DNA of 64,000 bases, from assembly GCA_050246015.1 (NCBI GenBank), contig JBFWWU010000018.1, positions 1 to 64,000 on the forward strand, given 5' to 3'. Numbering within the stretch: the first letter of the stretch is position 1; each line of letters begins with the position of its first letter. This document shows, one piece after another, positions 54,314 to 63,448 of the stretch. The notes beneath the pieces were generated by a model that made no database searches, was not told where the DNA came from, and worked only from the letters and a program-made list of their open reading frames with translations. Source of the stretch: JTS-AC122 sp050246015. GTDB lineage: Bacteria; Planctomycetota; Phycisphaerae; Phycisphaerales; UBA1924. The translations under genes were made by a program, and so were the position numbers.

Positions 54314-56434
54314 TCAGCATCCCGGCGGCGGACTGAAGAAGCACACCAGGAAGTCAAAGAAATCCTGGCTCGTCGTCGCCCCGTCGCCGTTGATGTCGCC
54401 TTGCCCCGCGAAGAACGAGACGATGAAATCGAAGAAGTCCTGCGAGCCCACGACCCCGTCGTGGTTCCAGTCGCACGGGCACGGGTTCGGGCCGGGGATG
54501 TAGTTGCCGCCCCGGAATCGGATCGGCTGCGGCGGGACGCCGTCGGGGTTCACCCCGAACACGTCGAACAGTTCGATCTCGTTGATCGGCGCCGTCGCCT
54601 GATTCGCGAGCAGGCGCAGAGACGTCCCCATGACCGGCTGCGTCGAGCCAGACGGGGTAAAGAAAAACGGCTGATCGAAGTCGAAGAAGAAGCACGGCAG
54701 CGGGAACGGCGGCAGTTTGCCGCACCCCCCGATCGGCGGCACGATCCCGCCCGGCGGGCCCTGCACCACCCCCACGTTCCCGTTCGGCCTCACGAACGAC
54801 GCCACCATCTGGCTCCCGTTGAATACATCGATGCGGACCGTCGGCGACCCGACCGACATGAAGTCCGCGTTCGCGTCCAGGCAACTCTCAGGCCGACCCC
54901 ACAGCGCGGCGTCGCCCAGCGGCCAGTGCCCCGAGTTGTTCCACGGTCCCCAGGCGCGCAGATTCAGGCAGCGCCCCGGCACGTCGAGATTCAGCGGATC
55001 GGTGTCCAGATTGAGCCCAATCCCCGGAACGTTGGGAAGATCGAACGACACCCCGTCCTGCCCGCTGGAGCCGATGTTGCTCACCAGCAGCCCCAGCGAC
55101 AGCGGATCAATCTGGGCGTGTCCGAACGCGCTGACCAGGATCGGCGGTACGGGCGGCGACAACCCGTCCATGTCCGGCATCTCGATGCAGATCGAGAACG
55201 TCCCCGAGTTGATCGTCCCGTTCGGGATCCCCACCGTCACTTTCACGCGCCCATCAGGCAGCGGCTGGATCTGGCACTCGACCGTGACCGGCGGATTCTG
55301 TTGCCCGAAGGCGCAGCGGATCGTGTCGCACAGACGATCGGCGCACTCGACGACCGACCCGCCCGTCCGGAACCGCACGCACGTGCGCAGGTCGTGGAAG
55401 AAGAACGGGACCCCGTTCTGCACCCCGTGCAGCCGGTTCCACATCACCAGTTTCTTGTTCGGCGGCCAGTCCCCTTCCAGGAACAGGCACAGCCGACCGT
55501 TGACCACCTCGCCGTAGACATAGCGAGTGTTCGGCGGATCCGGCAACGGCAGCGGGACAAAGTTGTTCGGCGTCGTCGCCGCAGGCTGTCCGGTCCCCCG
55601 CCACGCCCACGTGTCCAACGGGACTTCGACAAACACGTCAAAGAACGCCGGGCGGAACGGGCCGCGAGTCCCGTCACCCAGCATCAGCATGATCGGCCCC
55701 GGCGTCGCAGTGGGAGGGACCGGGCCCAGGCGTGCGGTGATCACCGTGTCGTCCGCGGTAAGCACGTCCAGGGGGATCAGGTTCGGTCCGTTCGGCACGA
55801 CGCAGCAAATGTTGTCGGGGTTGTTCCCGAATCCCGAGCCGACGATCGTGATGATGTCGCCGACGTGCCCCTGCGGCGGCGTGAAGCCGTTGATCACCGG
55901 CGCCGGCGAACAGTTCACCTGCGAGCACAGCGAACCCGGACCGTTGAACACCCCGCCCGCCGCCTGGCACTGCGCCGCCGTCAGTTGCTGGCACACCGTA
56001 CCCACGCAGCAGGCGCCCGTGATCAGGATTTGTCCGCGGATCTCGCCGCCGGGGAAGTTCTGGGTATGCACGTTGATGTACAGGCCGTTGTTCAATAGCG
56101 CCGCGGCCTGTGCGGCCGTCAACTGAAAGGTCCCGCTTACCGGCGAGCCGTTGGGAAGCGGGACGATCACCGGCCCGTTGGTCCCCGCCGGCGCCTGGTG
56201 AATGTGCGCCGCCGTCTGCGGCGACGACAACCCGCTGAACTGGTACATCAGCATGATCTGATTGGTCGCCGTGTTGAGCGTGGCCATGCCGGTCCCGGTC
56301 GCCGGCGTCGGAACCGGGGGCACCTCCTGCGCCCCGTTCATGGTGATCGAGAACACCGGCCCGGTCTGTGCCAATGCGGCAGCCGCCAGCGCGACGCCGC
56401 AACACGCTCCCAATATGGAAACGTACTGACGCAT
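54314..56434 (-). CDS. Secreted CHRD/IPT-domain protein with GC-type dockerin tail
   Basis: A 706-residue protein. The start at 56434 has gaggagact upstream and begins the signal peptide MRQYVSILGACCGVALAAAA. A CHRD domain (about 25-135: NGAQEVPPVPTPATGTG, AHIHQAPAGTNGP, NVHTQNFPGGEIRGQI) comes first. Next is one Cys repeat (GACCVGTVCQQLTAAQC) like those in the protein at 30236-32017. Then an IPT/TIG immunoglobulin-like domain (about 180-265) and a long unrecognised beta region. The tail has DWNHDGVVGSQDFFDF and DINGDGATTSQDFFDFL and ends PPPGC. It is probably exported and retained at the surface. Confidence 0.82.
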   Translation of the reverse strand: MRQYVSILGACCGVALAAAALAQTGPVFSITMNGAQEVPPVPTPATGTGMATLNTATNQIMLMYQFSGLSSPQTAAHIHQAPAGTNGPVIVPLPNGSPVSGTFQLTAAQAAALLNNGLYINVHTQNFPGGEIRGQILITGACCVGTVCQQLTAAQCQAAGGVFNGPGSLCSQVNCSPAPVINGFTPPQGHVGDIITIVGSGFGNNPDNICCVVPNGPNLIPLDVLTADDTVITARLGPVPPTATPGPIMLMLGDGTRGPFRPAFFDVFVEVPLDTWAWRGTGQPAATTPNNFVPLPLPDPPNTRYVYGEVVNGRLCLFLEGDWPPNKKLVMWNRLHGVQNGVPFFFHDLRTCVRFRTGGSVVECADRLCDTIRCAFGQQNPPVTVECQIQPLPDGRVKVTVGIPNGTINSGTFSICIEMPDMDGLSPPVPPILVSAFGHAQIDPLSLGLLVSNIGSSGQDGVSFDLPNVPGIGLNLDTDPLNLDVPGRCLNLRAWGPWNNSGHWPLGDAALWGRPESCLDANADFMSVGSPTVRIDVFNGSQMVASFVRPNGNVGVVQGPPGGIVPPIGGCGKLPPFPLPCFFFDFDQPFFFTPSGSTQPVMGTSLRLLANQATAPINEIELFDVFGVNPDGVPPQPIRFRGGNYIPGPNPCPCDWNHDGVVGSQDFFDFIVSFFAGQGDINGDGATTSQDFFDFLVCFFSPPPGC

Positions 56435-56663
56435 ACGAGTCTCCTCTTGCTGCAAACGATCCAACGAGACACACCCGGCGCAACGCGCAACCGGTTCATG
56501 AGCCGCGAACGTCAAACTCACACGTACCGCGCACCGATAGCATCAGAAATCCTCCCACGTGAGAGTCCCATCCTAACGGAAACGCTCTCAAGCGCAAAGA
56601 TAAATCTCGCGCATCTACGAACGCACTGCGAACGTCCGCGCGGCGATCCCCCAAGTACCAGAA

Positions 56664-57533
56664 TCACTCAGTTTCGTCGTCCAGCACGTCCACAAGCTGC
56701 TCCCCGCGCTCACGCGCGTGCAGCCACGCCACCATATCACGCGGCGGCTTCCCCATGCCCGGCGTGATCCCGCGCTTCGTCGTCGCAAGAAACTCCGCGA
56801 GTTCCATCACCGGCGGGCACGCCGCACCCCGCTCCCGCAGCGTCGTGATCGCCTGTTCTCGCGGCATCGGCCGACGTAGCACGTCCCGGAACGCACGCCG
56901 TAGTTCCGTGATGTGCTCCCGTGGAAATCCATGGCGACGCAGCCCCACCTGGTTCAGCCCCCCGATCCGGTTACGTTCGTTCACCATGCAGAACGGTGGC
57001 ACGTCCAGCGACACCGCGCAGTCCCCAGACATCATCACCAGACGCCCGATCCGGCAGAACTGATGGATCACCGCGTTTCCACCCAGCGTCACGTTGTCCC
57101 CGACTTCCCCATGCCCCGCCACGCCGGCCCCATTCACGAACACCACGTTGTTCCCTACCTTCGCGTCGTGCGCCACGTGCGAGTTCACCATCAGGAACAC
57201 CTTGTCACCGACCCGGGTCGGCGTGTGGTCATTGCTCGCCGCGTGCACCGTCGCATGCTCTCGGATCAGGCAGTTCTTCCCAATAACCACCCCCGCCGTC
57301 TTGGCCCCCGGCGCAAACTTGTAGTCCTGCGGCTCAAACCCGATACATGCAAATGGATACAGGATCGTGCTCTCCCCGATCGTCGTCGGCCCGTTGATGT
57401 AGTTGTTCCCCATCAACCTCACCCCCGATTCCAGCCGGACTCGACCGATGAGCACGCAGTACGGGCCGATCTCAACCCCCGGAGCCAGTTCGGCGTCCGA
57501 GGACACTGTCGCAGTCGCGTGAATGGAAGCCAT
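56664..57533 (-). CDS. lpxA: Acyl-[ACP]:UDP-N-acetylglucosamine O-acyltransferase
   Basis: A 289-residue protein catalysing the first step of lipid A synthesis. The left-handed beta helix of hexapeptide repeats (about 4-190) carries the catalytic NSHVAHDAKVG, whose HxxH corresponds to His122/His125 of the E. coli enzyme. A C-terminal helical part (HGFPREHITELRRAFRDVL) follows. The ATG at 57533 is preferred to a TTG 9 bases earlier. Other lpx genes are not adjacent. The product supports a Gram-negative-type outer membrane. It is divergent from the dockerin protein gene at 57731 by 197 bases. Confidence 0.9.
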   Translation of the reverse strand: MASIHATATVSSDAELAPGVEIGPYCVLIGRVRLESGVRLMGNNYINGPTTIGESTILYPFACIGFEPQDYKFAPGAKTAGVVIGKNCLIREHATVHAASNDHTPTRVGDKVFLMVNSHVAHDAKVGNNVVFVNGAGVAGHGEVGDNVTLGGNAVIHQFCRIGRLVMMSGDCAVSLDVPPFCMVNERNRIGGLNQVGLRRHGFPREHITELRRAFRDVLRRPMPREQAITTLRERGAACPPVMELAEFLATTKRGITPGMGKPPRDMVAWLHARERGEQLVDVLDDETE

Positions 57534-57730
57534 AGGGGGCAATGCTAGGTGTGCGGCGACGATCGCGAAGGACCCGCGCGCGGGGGAGGCATCTCAATTC
57601 CCCCGCCCGGGCCTATTGCAATTTGGGCAGAGTGCGGCATTATTTGACATTCGGCTTACCCAAGACGACGCCTCCGGGTACATCTGATACATGCCTTCCC
57701 ACGGGCATCGCCTCGCACAAGGAGTCCATC

Positions 57731-59113
57731 ATGAAATCAGCCGCCGCACGAACACTCCTCGCCCTGGCGATCGGCAGCGCGATCGGCGCCGGTGCGAAGG
57801 CCGCCCGCGGGCAATGCGACACCCAGGGACCCGACGTCATCGTCGGCGTCCTCGGGCCCAGCGTCGCGAACTACTCCAGCACCGGCGGCGTCGAGGCCTT
57901 CTCCGTCAATGCCTCCCTCTGCAACGTCGGGAGCGAGCACCTGGACTTCAACGGCAACACCAGCGCCCACCCGATCATCGCCCAGAATCTCTACCGCTAC
58001 AAGGTGGTCGCCGGCGCCGGCCGCTTCGAGCAGATCGGCATGAGCTGGTGCTTCCACACCTTCCTCGCGCTCGCGCAGAACACCTGCTGCGCCGATTGCC
58101 AGCCCGGCGCCACCTGGCAACTCGGCATCCACTGCGGTAGCGCCGAGACCGCTTCCATCATGGGTTCCACCCAGGCCCTCGGTCCCAGGCACCAGGTCAA
58201 CGCCGCCACCGGCGTCTTCCCGTTCCCGCCCGCCAATCCGACCCAGCCCGATTCGCTCGCGCGCCGCCTGCGCGCCGCCATCAGCGACGTCGATCCGTCC
58301 CAGCAGGGGGGAGGCCGATATTTCGTCGAACACATCGTCGTTTCTTCGCACGACGCCTCCGCAGGAAACTCCTTGAACAACGCCAGCCACCGCGAGGCCG
58401 TCCTCTCCGGGTCCGGCTCCGCCTGGAACATGTCGATCATCGGGTCGGTGCAGCAGCAAATTCCCGCGATCATGGCCTGGCCCGCCGCCGAGCCCGGCGT
58501 GTCGATCTCCGTCGTGGATGTCCCCGGAGACGGCCGGCTCATCATCGCGGGCAAGGCGACCGAAATCGCACCCGGCGCGTGGCGCTACGAATACGCCGTC
58601 GAAAACCTCAACTCCCACCGCAGCGTCCGCTCCCTCGCGGTCCCCATCGACCCCGCTTCCCCGCCGACGAACATCGGCTTCCACGACGTGTCGTACCACT
58701 CCGGCGACGGGCCCGGCAACGTCAACTTCGACGATGCCGATTGGAGAGCGACCGTCGGATCCTCGATCGTCTGGAGCACCGACGCCGAGACTGACAACCC
58801 CAGCGCCAACGCCCTGCGCTGGGGAACCCTGTACAACTTCCGCTTCGATTCGTTCGTCGCCCCCGCCGCGGGCACGCTCACGCTCGGTCTCTATCGCCCC
58901 GGGACCCCCGACGCGGTCACCGCCGGCGGCCTCCCCGTGCCCGCCGCCGCGGTCTGCGCCGCCGACTGGAACGACTCCGGCACCGTGGATTCCCAGGACT
59001 TCTTCGATTTCCTGGCGGACCTCTTCGCCGGCGACGCCGACTTCAACGGCGACATGATCACCAACTCGCAGGACTTCTTTGACTTCATCGCCGCTCTCTT
59101 CGCCGGGTGCTGA
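57731..59113 (+). CDS. Secreted hypothetical protein with GC-type dockerin tail
   Basis: A 460-residue protein. aaggag lies 8 bases before the ATG, and the signal peptide ends near AARGQCDT. The body (about 25-405) is unrecognised and Cys-bearing (QNTCCADCQPG). The tail CAADWNDSGTVDSQDFFDF plus DFNGDMITNSQDFFDFI ends LFAGC, the same layout as the other dockerin proteins in the window. The tail's first calcium loop is degenerate (DWNDSG). A promoter guess upstream is TTGCAA near 57613 with a poor -10. Confidence 0.75.
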   Translation: MKSAAARTLLALAIGSAIGAGAKAARGQCDTQGPDVIVGVLGPSVANYSSTGGVEAFSVNASLCNVGSEHLDFNGNTSAHPIIAQNLYRYKVVAGAGRFEQIGMSWCFHTFLALAQNTCCADCQPGATWQLGIHCGSAETASIMGSTQALGPRHQVNAATGVFPFPPANPTQPDSLARRLRAAISDVDPSQQGGGRYFVEHIVVSSHDASAGNSLNNASHREAVLSGSGSAWNMSIIGSVQQQIPAIMAWPAAEPGVSISVVDVPGDGRLIIAGKATEIAPGAWRYEYAVENLNSHRSVRSLAVPIDPASPPTNIGFHDVSYHSGDGPGNVNFDDADWRATVGSSIVWSTDAETDNPSANALRWGTLYNFRFDSFVAPAAGTLTLGLYRPGTPDAVTAGGLPVPAAAVCAADWNDSGTVDSQDFFDFLADLFAGDADFNGDMITNSQDFFDFIAALFAGC

Positions 59114-59125
59114 CCGTCGCCCCCG

Positions 59126-60271
59126 CTAGGTTTCTCGGATCGCGTCCAGCCCCGCGATCAGCACGCCCGTATCCGCCAGTTCCACCACGGCGCACGCCGG
59201 GCTCCCGCCCGTCGGCACGGCGAGCCGGATCACCCCCGCCGCGACCTTCTTGTCGTCCCGCATCGCCTCGATGAGCACGTCACTCGGCGGGAGCCCGCTG
59301 GCCCGCGCCGGCAAGCCCGCCAGTTCGAGCATCCCGCGCACCCGATCGGCCGTCCCCGCGGCGCTCACGCCCAGGCGCTCGGCGCACACGGTCTCGGCGA
59401 CGATCCCCAGCGCGACCGCCTCCCCATGCGCCGCCCCGATCACCGCCTCCACCGCGTGCCCCACCGTGTGACCCATGTTCAGGACCATCCGCCCGCCGTG
59501 GTCGCCGCGCTCTTCACGCGGGTCCGCGTGCACCACCCGCGCCTTGATCGCGACGTTGCGCGCCACAAGTTCCACCCACGCCCCGGCGTCGCCCGAACGC
59601 ACGCCCGGCATCGCGCTGCGCGTGAACTCCAGCAGCGACGCATCCCCCCAGTCCGCCCCCAGCAGCGCGTGCTTGATGCACTCGGCCAGACCGCTGCGGA
59701 GTTCCCGCGCCGGCAGCGAACGCAGCATGTCCACGTCGCACAGCACCAGCACCGGGTGATGAAAACTCCCCGCCATGTTCTTCTTGAGCGCCCCCGCGAC
59801 CGTCAGGTTGATCCCCGTCTTGCCCCCGATCGCCGCATCGACCATCGACAGCAGCGTCGTGGGGCAATGGACCACCGGCACGCCGCGCCGGTACACCGCC
59901 GCCGCGAATCCCGCGACGTCCCCCACGATCCCGCCTCCGAGCGCGACGATCGGCTCCCCGCGCTCCAGCCGGTGCCGAACCCCGGCCTGCAAAATCGCCT
60001 CCAGCGTCGCCAGCGATTTGTCCGGCTCCGACGCGCGCACCGGGCATTCCGCGGCGATCACCCCCGCCCGGTTCAGCGAGTCCCGAGCGCCGGCGACCAG
60101 CCCCGCCGGCACGTTCGCATCGGCCACCAGCAGCGCCCGCCGCGCCATCGGCAGCAGCGCGGCGCATCGACTCCCCAGCGATTCAATCAGCCCCGACGCC
60201 ACCACCACCTCGTACGCCGCGCCGGGTGACTCGAGCGCCAAGACGGAAATGGACCGGATCGCGGGCGTCAC
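59126..60271 (-). CDS. aroB: 3-dehydroquinate synthase
   Basis: A 381-residue enzyme converting DAHP to 3-dehydroquinate, step two of the shikimate pathway. The NAD-binding glycine motif ALGGGIVGDVAGFAAAVYRRG, then PTTLLSMVDAAIGGKTGINL, GLAECIKHALL and NMGHTVGHAVEAV (zinc His) are all present. The GTG at 60271 fits the family start; an earlier in-frame GTG at 60328 would overlap rsfS by 47 bases. It lies downstream of rsfS on the same strand with about 10 bases between, so they form a likely operon. Confidence 0.92.
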   Translation of the reverse strand: MTPAIRSISVLALESPGAAYEVVVASGLIESLGSRCAALLPMARRALLVADANVPAGLVAGARDSLNRAGVIAAECPVRASEPDKSLATLEAILQAGVRHRLERGEPIVALGGGIVGDVAGFAAAVYRRGVPVVHCPTTLLSMVDAAIGGKTGINLTVAGALKKNMAGSFHHPVLVLCDVDMLRSLPARELRSGLAECIKHALLGADWGDASLLEFTRSAMPGVRSGDAGAWVELVARNVAIKARVVHADPREERGDHGGRMVLNMGHTVGHAVEAVIGAAHGEAVALGIVAETVCAERLGVSAAGTADRVRGMLELAGLPARASGLPPSDVLIEAMRDDKKVAAGVIRLAVPTGGSPACAVVELADTGVLIAGLDAIRET

Positions 60272-60281
60272 GTGGCTCAAC

Positions 60282-60707
60282 TCATGTGCTCCGCAGCCCC
60301 GTCCGGTCCCGCGAAACCTGGTCCGCACGCTCCCACGGCACCCGCGGCGCGTCGCCCCACAGCATCTCCAGATCGTAATGCGCCCGCGTGTTGGGCTCGA
60401 AGATGTGCGCGATCACGTCCACGCAGTCCAGCACCACCCACGTCGTCCGATCGTCCACGTTCCGCCGGAACGCCGGATACCCCAGCCCCTCCGCCGCCTG
60501 CGCCGCGTCATCGCTCGCCGAACGCATCTGCCGATCCGACGTCCCCGATGCGATCACGATGAAGTCCGAAACGCTCGACATCCCCGTCACGTCCAGCACC
60601 GCGATGTCCGTGCATTTGTCGTCGTGCAACACCCGCGCAATGGCAATGGCGGCCTCGCGAGCCGCATTCTTGACGGATGGTTTGGTCGATTGGGTGGGTG
60701 TTGGCAT
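60282..60707 (-). CDS. rsfS: Ribosomal silencing factor RsfS
   Basis: A 141-residue protein of the RsfS/Iojap family, which binds uL14 on the large subunit and blocks subunit joining during starvation. The marks are DDKCTDIAVLDVTGMSSVSD, FIVIASGTSDRQMRS, TTWVVLDCVDVIAHIFEPNT and YDLEMLWGDAP. The first 20 residues are a poorly conserved extension. The ATG at 60707 is preferred over one 45 bases earlier. It leads into aroB. Confidence 0.9.
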   Translation of the reverse strand: MPTPTQSTKPSVKNAAREAAIAIARVLHDDKCTDIAVLDVTGMSSVSDFIVIASGTSDRQMRSASDDAAQAAEGLGYPAFRRNVDDRTTWVVLDCVDVIAHIFEPNTRAHYDLEMLWGDAPRVPWERADQVSRDRTGLRST

Positions 60708-60885
60708 TGAGTGGACTGATTCCTGTAGTCGCCCCGCCCGGCCGGGCATCAAGGATAGTTCAGGCCAGCCTCAGCGGGAAGTGAATCCCGACCTTTCCAG
60801 TCCGACATCATCCTTCGCCGCCATCAGGTATTTTTCGGTCGCCCCGCCTGCCTCGCACCCGTATGCGGGTTATGCTGTTGCCTGC

Positions 60886-61803
60886 ATGATCGCACCCGGT
60901 TCGGACAGCCCGGCGACATCGGCTCCCAGCGTAGCCGCTCGCGCCTCTCAGGCCCGGGATGAACGCCCCCTGCTCGACGTTCGCGATCTCTGCACTCATT
61001 TCCCCATCCGCTCCGGCGTGCTCCAGCGCGTCACAGGCCACGTCCGGGCCGTCGACGGCGTCTCATTCTCCATCGGCACCGGCGAAACCCTCGGACTAGT
61101 CGGCGAATCCGGGTGCGGAAAGACCACCGTCGGTCGAACCCTCCTCCGGCTCATCCCAGCCACTTCCGGCAAGGTCTTCTTCGACGGCCGGGACGTCTAC
61201 CAGGCCCGCGGCGCCGAACTGCAAGCCCTCCGCCGAAACATGCAGATCATCTTCCAGGACCCCGGCGGCTCGCTCAACCCCCGCATGCGCATCGCCTCGA
61301 TCATCGGCGAGCCGCTGCTCGTCCACGGTATCGTCCCCCCAGGCGATCGCGCCCTCCTCCGGCACAAGGTCGAAGAACTCCTCGAACGCTCCGGGATGCC
61401 CCGGTACGCCGCCGACCGCTACCCGCACGAGTTCTCCGGCGGGCAGCGCCAGCGCATCGGGATCGCCCGCGCCCTCGCGCTGCAACCCAGGTTCATCGTC
61501 TGCGACGAACCCACCTCCGCCCTTGACGTCTCCATCCAGGCTCAGATTCTGAACTTATTGACGGATCTTCAGCGTGACTTCGGGCTCTCGTACCTGTTCA
61601 TCAGCCACGACATGGCGGTGATTCAGCACGTGTGCAGGCGCATCGCCGTCATGTACAAGGGCAAAATCGTCGAAGAAGGTTCACGCGAAGATATCCTGCG
61701 TCGCCCACAACACCCCTACACGCAGTCGCTCCTCAGCGCGGTCCCCGAAACCGATCCGCGCCGAAAGAAACAGCGCGTCGTGTTCGAGGGTGGTGCGAGG
61801 TAA
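60886..61803 (+). CDS. Oligopeptide ABC transporter ATP-binding protein, OppF-like
   Basis: A 305-residue ATPase of the oligopeptide/dipeptide importer type. Walker A GESGCGKTT (about 72-80), FQDPGGSLNPRM (Q-loop), signature FSGGQRQRI, Walker B FIVCDEPTSALDVS, and HDMAVIQHVC with the C-terminal PYTQSLLSAVPE are all typical of OppF. No permease or binding protein follows; the downstream neighbour is an FAD-binding protein. The gene could serve a transporter encoded elsewhere. The first 30 residues are probably disordered. Its stop overlaps the next start (TAATG), so the two are translationally coupled. Confidence 0.88.
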   Translation: MIAPGSDSPATSAPSVAARASQARDERPLLDVRDLCTHFPIRSGVLQRVTGHVRAVDGVSFSIGTGETLGLVGESGCGKTTVGRTLLRLIPATSGKVFFDGRDVYQARGAELQALRRNMQIIFQDPGGSLNPRMRIASIIGEPLLVHGIVPPGDRALLRHKVEELLERSGMPRYAADRYPHEFSGGQRQRIGIARALALQPRFIVCDEPTSALDVSIQAQILNLLTDLQRDFGLSYLFISHDMAVIQHVCRRIAVMYKGKIVEEGSREDILRRPQHPYTQSLLSAVPETDPRRKKQRVVFEGGAR

Positions 61804-63362
61804 TGATCGTGAAGCAAAGCGGTATCACTGTGCAGCGGACGTCCCATGGCGTGGACACCGCGCCCCCGCAGTTCCCACCCCCCGGCGTGTTCCGCATCGC
61901 CATCATCGGCGCCGGGTTCTCCGGCTCCATGCTCGCCCTCCACCTTTCCCGTGCCGCACGCCCCGACCGGATCGAAGTCCTCCTCTTCGAGAAGTGCGGT
62001 GTGTTCGCGCCCGGGCTGGCCTACGGCCAGGCCCGGTCCACCAACCTGCTCAACGTCCCCGCGGGGAACATGAGCGCCCTCCCCGACGACCCCGACCACT
62101 TCCTCCGCTGGGCTCAGCAGCGCGACGCCCACGTGACCGGCGGTGATTTCCTCCCCCGGCGCTTGTACGGGCAGTATCTGCGCGCGGTCCTCGATCACGC
62201 CGACGCGGCCAACCTGTGCCGCGTCCATGCTGACGTCCGCGACGTCACCGAGCAACCCGACGGGTCGTTCGACCTTGCCGCCTCCGACGCCCGTCGCTGG
62301 CGCTGTGACAGCGTGGTGCTCTGCGTCGGCAACTCCCCCCCCAGCCAGGCGTGGCTCCGCGGCGTCGAGATCTCTTCTCAGGAGCCCCTCGCCACCCTCG
62401 TGCAAGATCCCTGGGCCCCCGCCGCCCTCGACGGGCTCGCCGCCGGCGACGCCGGCGAGCATCAAGACGTCCTGCTCGTCGGCGCCGGGCTCACGATGGT
62501 GGACATCGTCACCGAACTCCGCGCCCGCGGTCACAAGGGAGTCATCCACGCCCTCTCGCGCCGCGGCATCCTCCCCGCCGCCCACCGCAGCCCCAGCCGT
62601 CCTCCCGCTCACCGAGCGCCGCTCGTCGATCTCTCCGCATGGGATGGACGCGCCAGATCGCTCGTGCGCCTTGTGCGCGCCGGCATCTCCTCCGCCGCCG
62701 CCAGGGGCGTCAACTGGCGCGAGGTCATCGCCTCGCTCCGGGGCGCGACGCCCGACATCTGGCGACGCATGAACCCTCCCGAGCAGGACACGTTCCTCAG
62801 GCATCTTCGGACCTACTGGGACGCGGCCCGGCATCGGCTCGCGCCGCGCATCGCCGACCACATCGCCGCCGAGATCGACGCCGCCTCCCTCGTCCTCCAC
62901 GCCGGTCGTATCCGAACCATCCGCCCCGCCGGCGAAGGCGTCGAGGTCTCCTATCAGCCCCGCCGGCGCGCCGCCAGCCCCCTCCATCCGCCCTCGCTCC
63001 AGCGCCTGCGCGTCGCTCGCGTCATCAACTGCACCGGCCCCGAATGCGACATCAACCTCATAGGCCTCCCGGTGATCGACGCCATGTTGCGCCATGGCCT
63101 CATCCGCCCCGACCGCCATCGCATCGGTATCGATTGCACCCCAGAGGGCCAGGTGATCCGAACCAGCGGCGACGTCAACCAGAACCTGTGGGTGCTGGGC
63201 CCGGCCCGGCGCGGGGCGCTCTGGGAGACCACGGCGGTGCCCGAACTGCGCACTCAGGCCGCCTCTCTCGCCCAGACGCTCGCCTCGCGCGCCGCGAACC
63301 GGCGCCCCGCCACCCCGATCGTTGAATCCAAGCCAGCCGCCCACGAGCAGCCCGCCGCCTGA
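61803..63362 (+). CDS. FAD/NAD(P)-binding protein (NAD_binding_9-like)
   Basis: A 519-residue flavoprotein. A first Rossmann FAD motif IAIIGAGFSGSMLALHLSR (about 32-50) is followed by LLNVPAGNMSALPDDPDHFL, which is characteristic of the FAD-NAD(P)-binding group. A second nucleotide motif LLVGAGLTMVDIVTEL lies near 222, and VINCTGPECDIN near 413. These proteins resemble hydroxyacylglutathione- or nitrate-related oxidoreductases in annotation, but the substrate is not known. The gene starts inside the OppF-like stop (TAATG), suggesting coordinated expression. A functional link with peptide uptake is not obvious. Confidence 0.75.
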   Translation: MIVKQSGITVQRTSHGVDTAPPQFPPPGVFRIAIIGAGFSGSMLALHLSRAARPDRIEVLLFEKCGVFAPGLAYGQARSTNLLNVPAGNMSALPDDPDHFLRWAQQRDAHVTGGDFLPRRLYGQYLRAVLDHADAANLCRVHADVRDVTEQPDGSFDLAASDARRWRCDSVVLCVGNSPPSQAWLRGVEISSQEPLATLVQDPWAPAALDGLAAGDAGEHQDVLLVGAGLTMVDIVTELRARGHKGVIHALSRRGILPAAHRSPSRPPAHRAPLVDLSAWDGRARSLVRLVRAGISSAAARGVNWREVIASLRGATPDIWRRMNPPEQDTFLRHLRTYWDAARHRLAPRIADHIAAEIDAASLVLHAGRIRTIRPAGEGVEVSYQPRRRAASPLHPPSLQRLRVARVINCTGPECDINLIGLPVIDAMLRHGLIRPDRHRIGIDCTPEGQVIRTSGDVNQNLWVLGPARRGALWETTAVPELRTQAASLAQTLASRAANRRPATPIVESKPAAHEQPAA

Positions 63363-63448
63363 CATCTTCCCCGCACGCTACCCCTTACACGGTTACGATC
63401 GCCGAGTCCGGGCGGACATCCCGGGCCGCCTAGATTGCGAAGGACACG

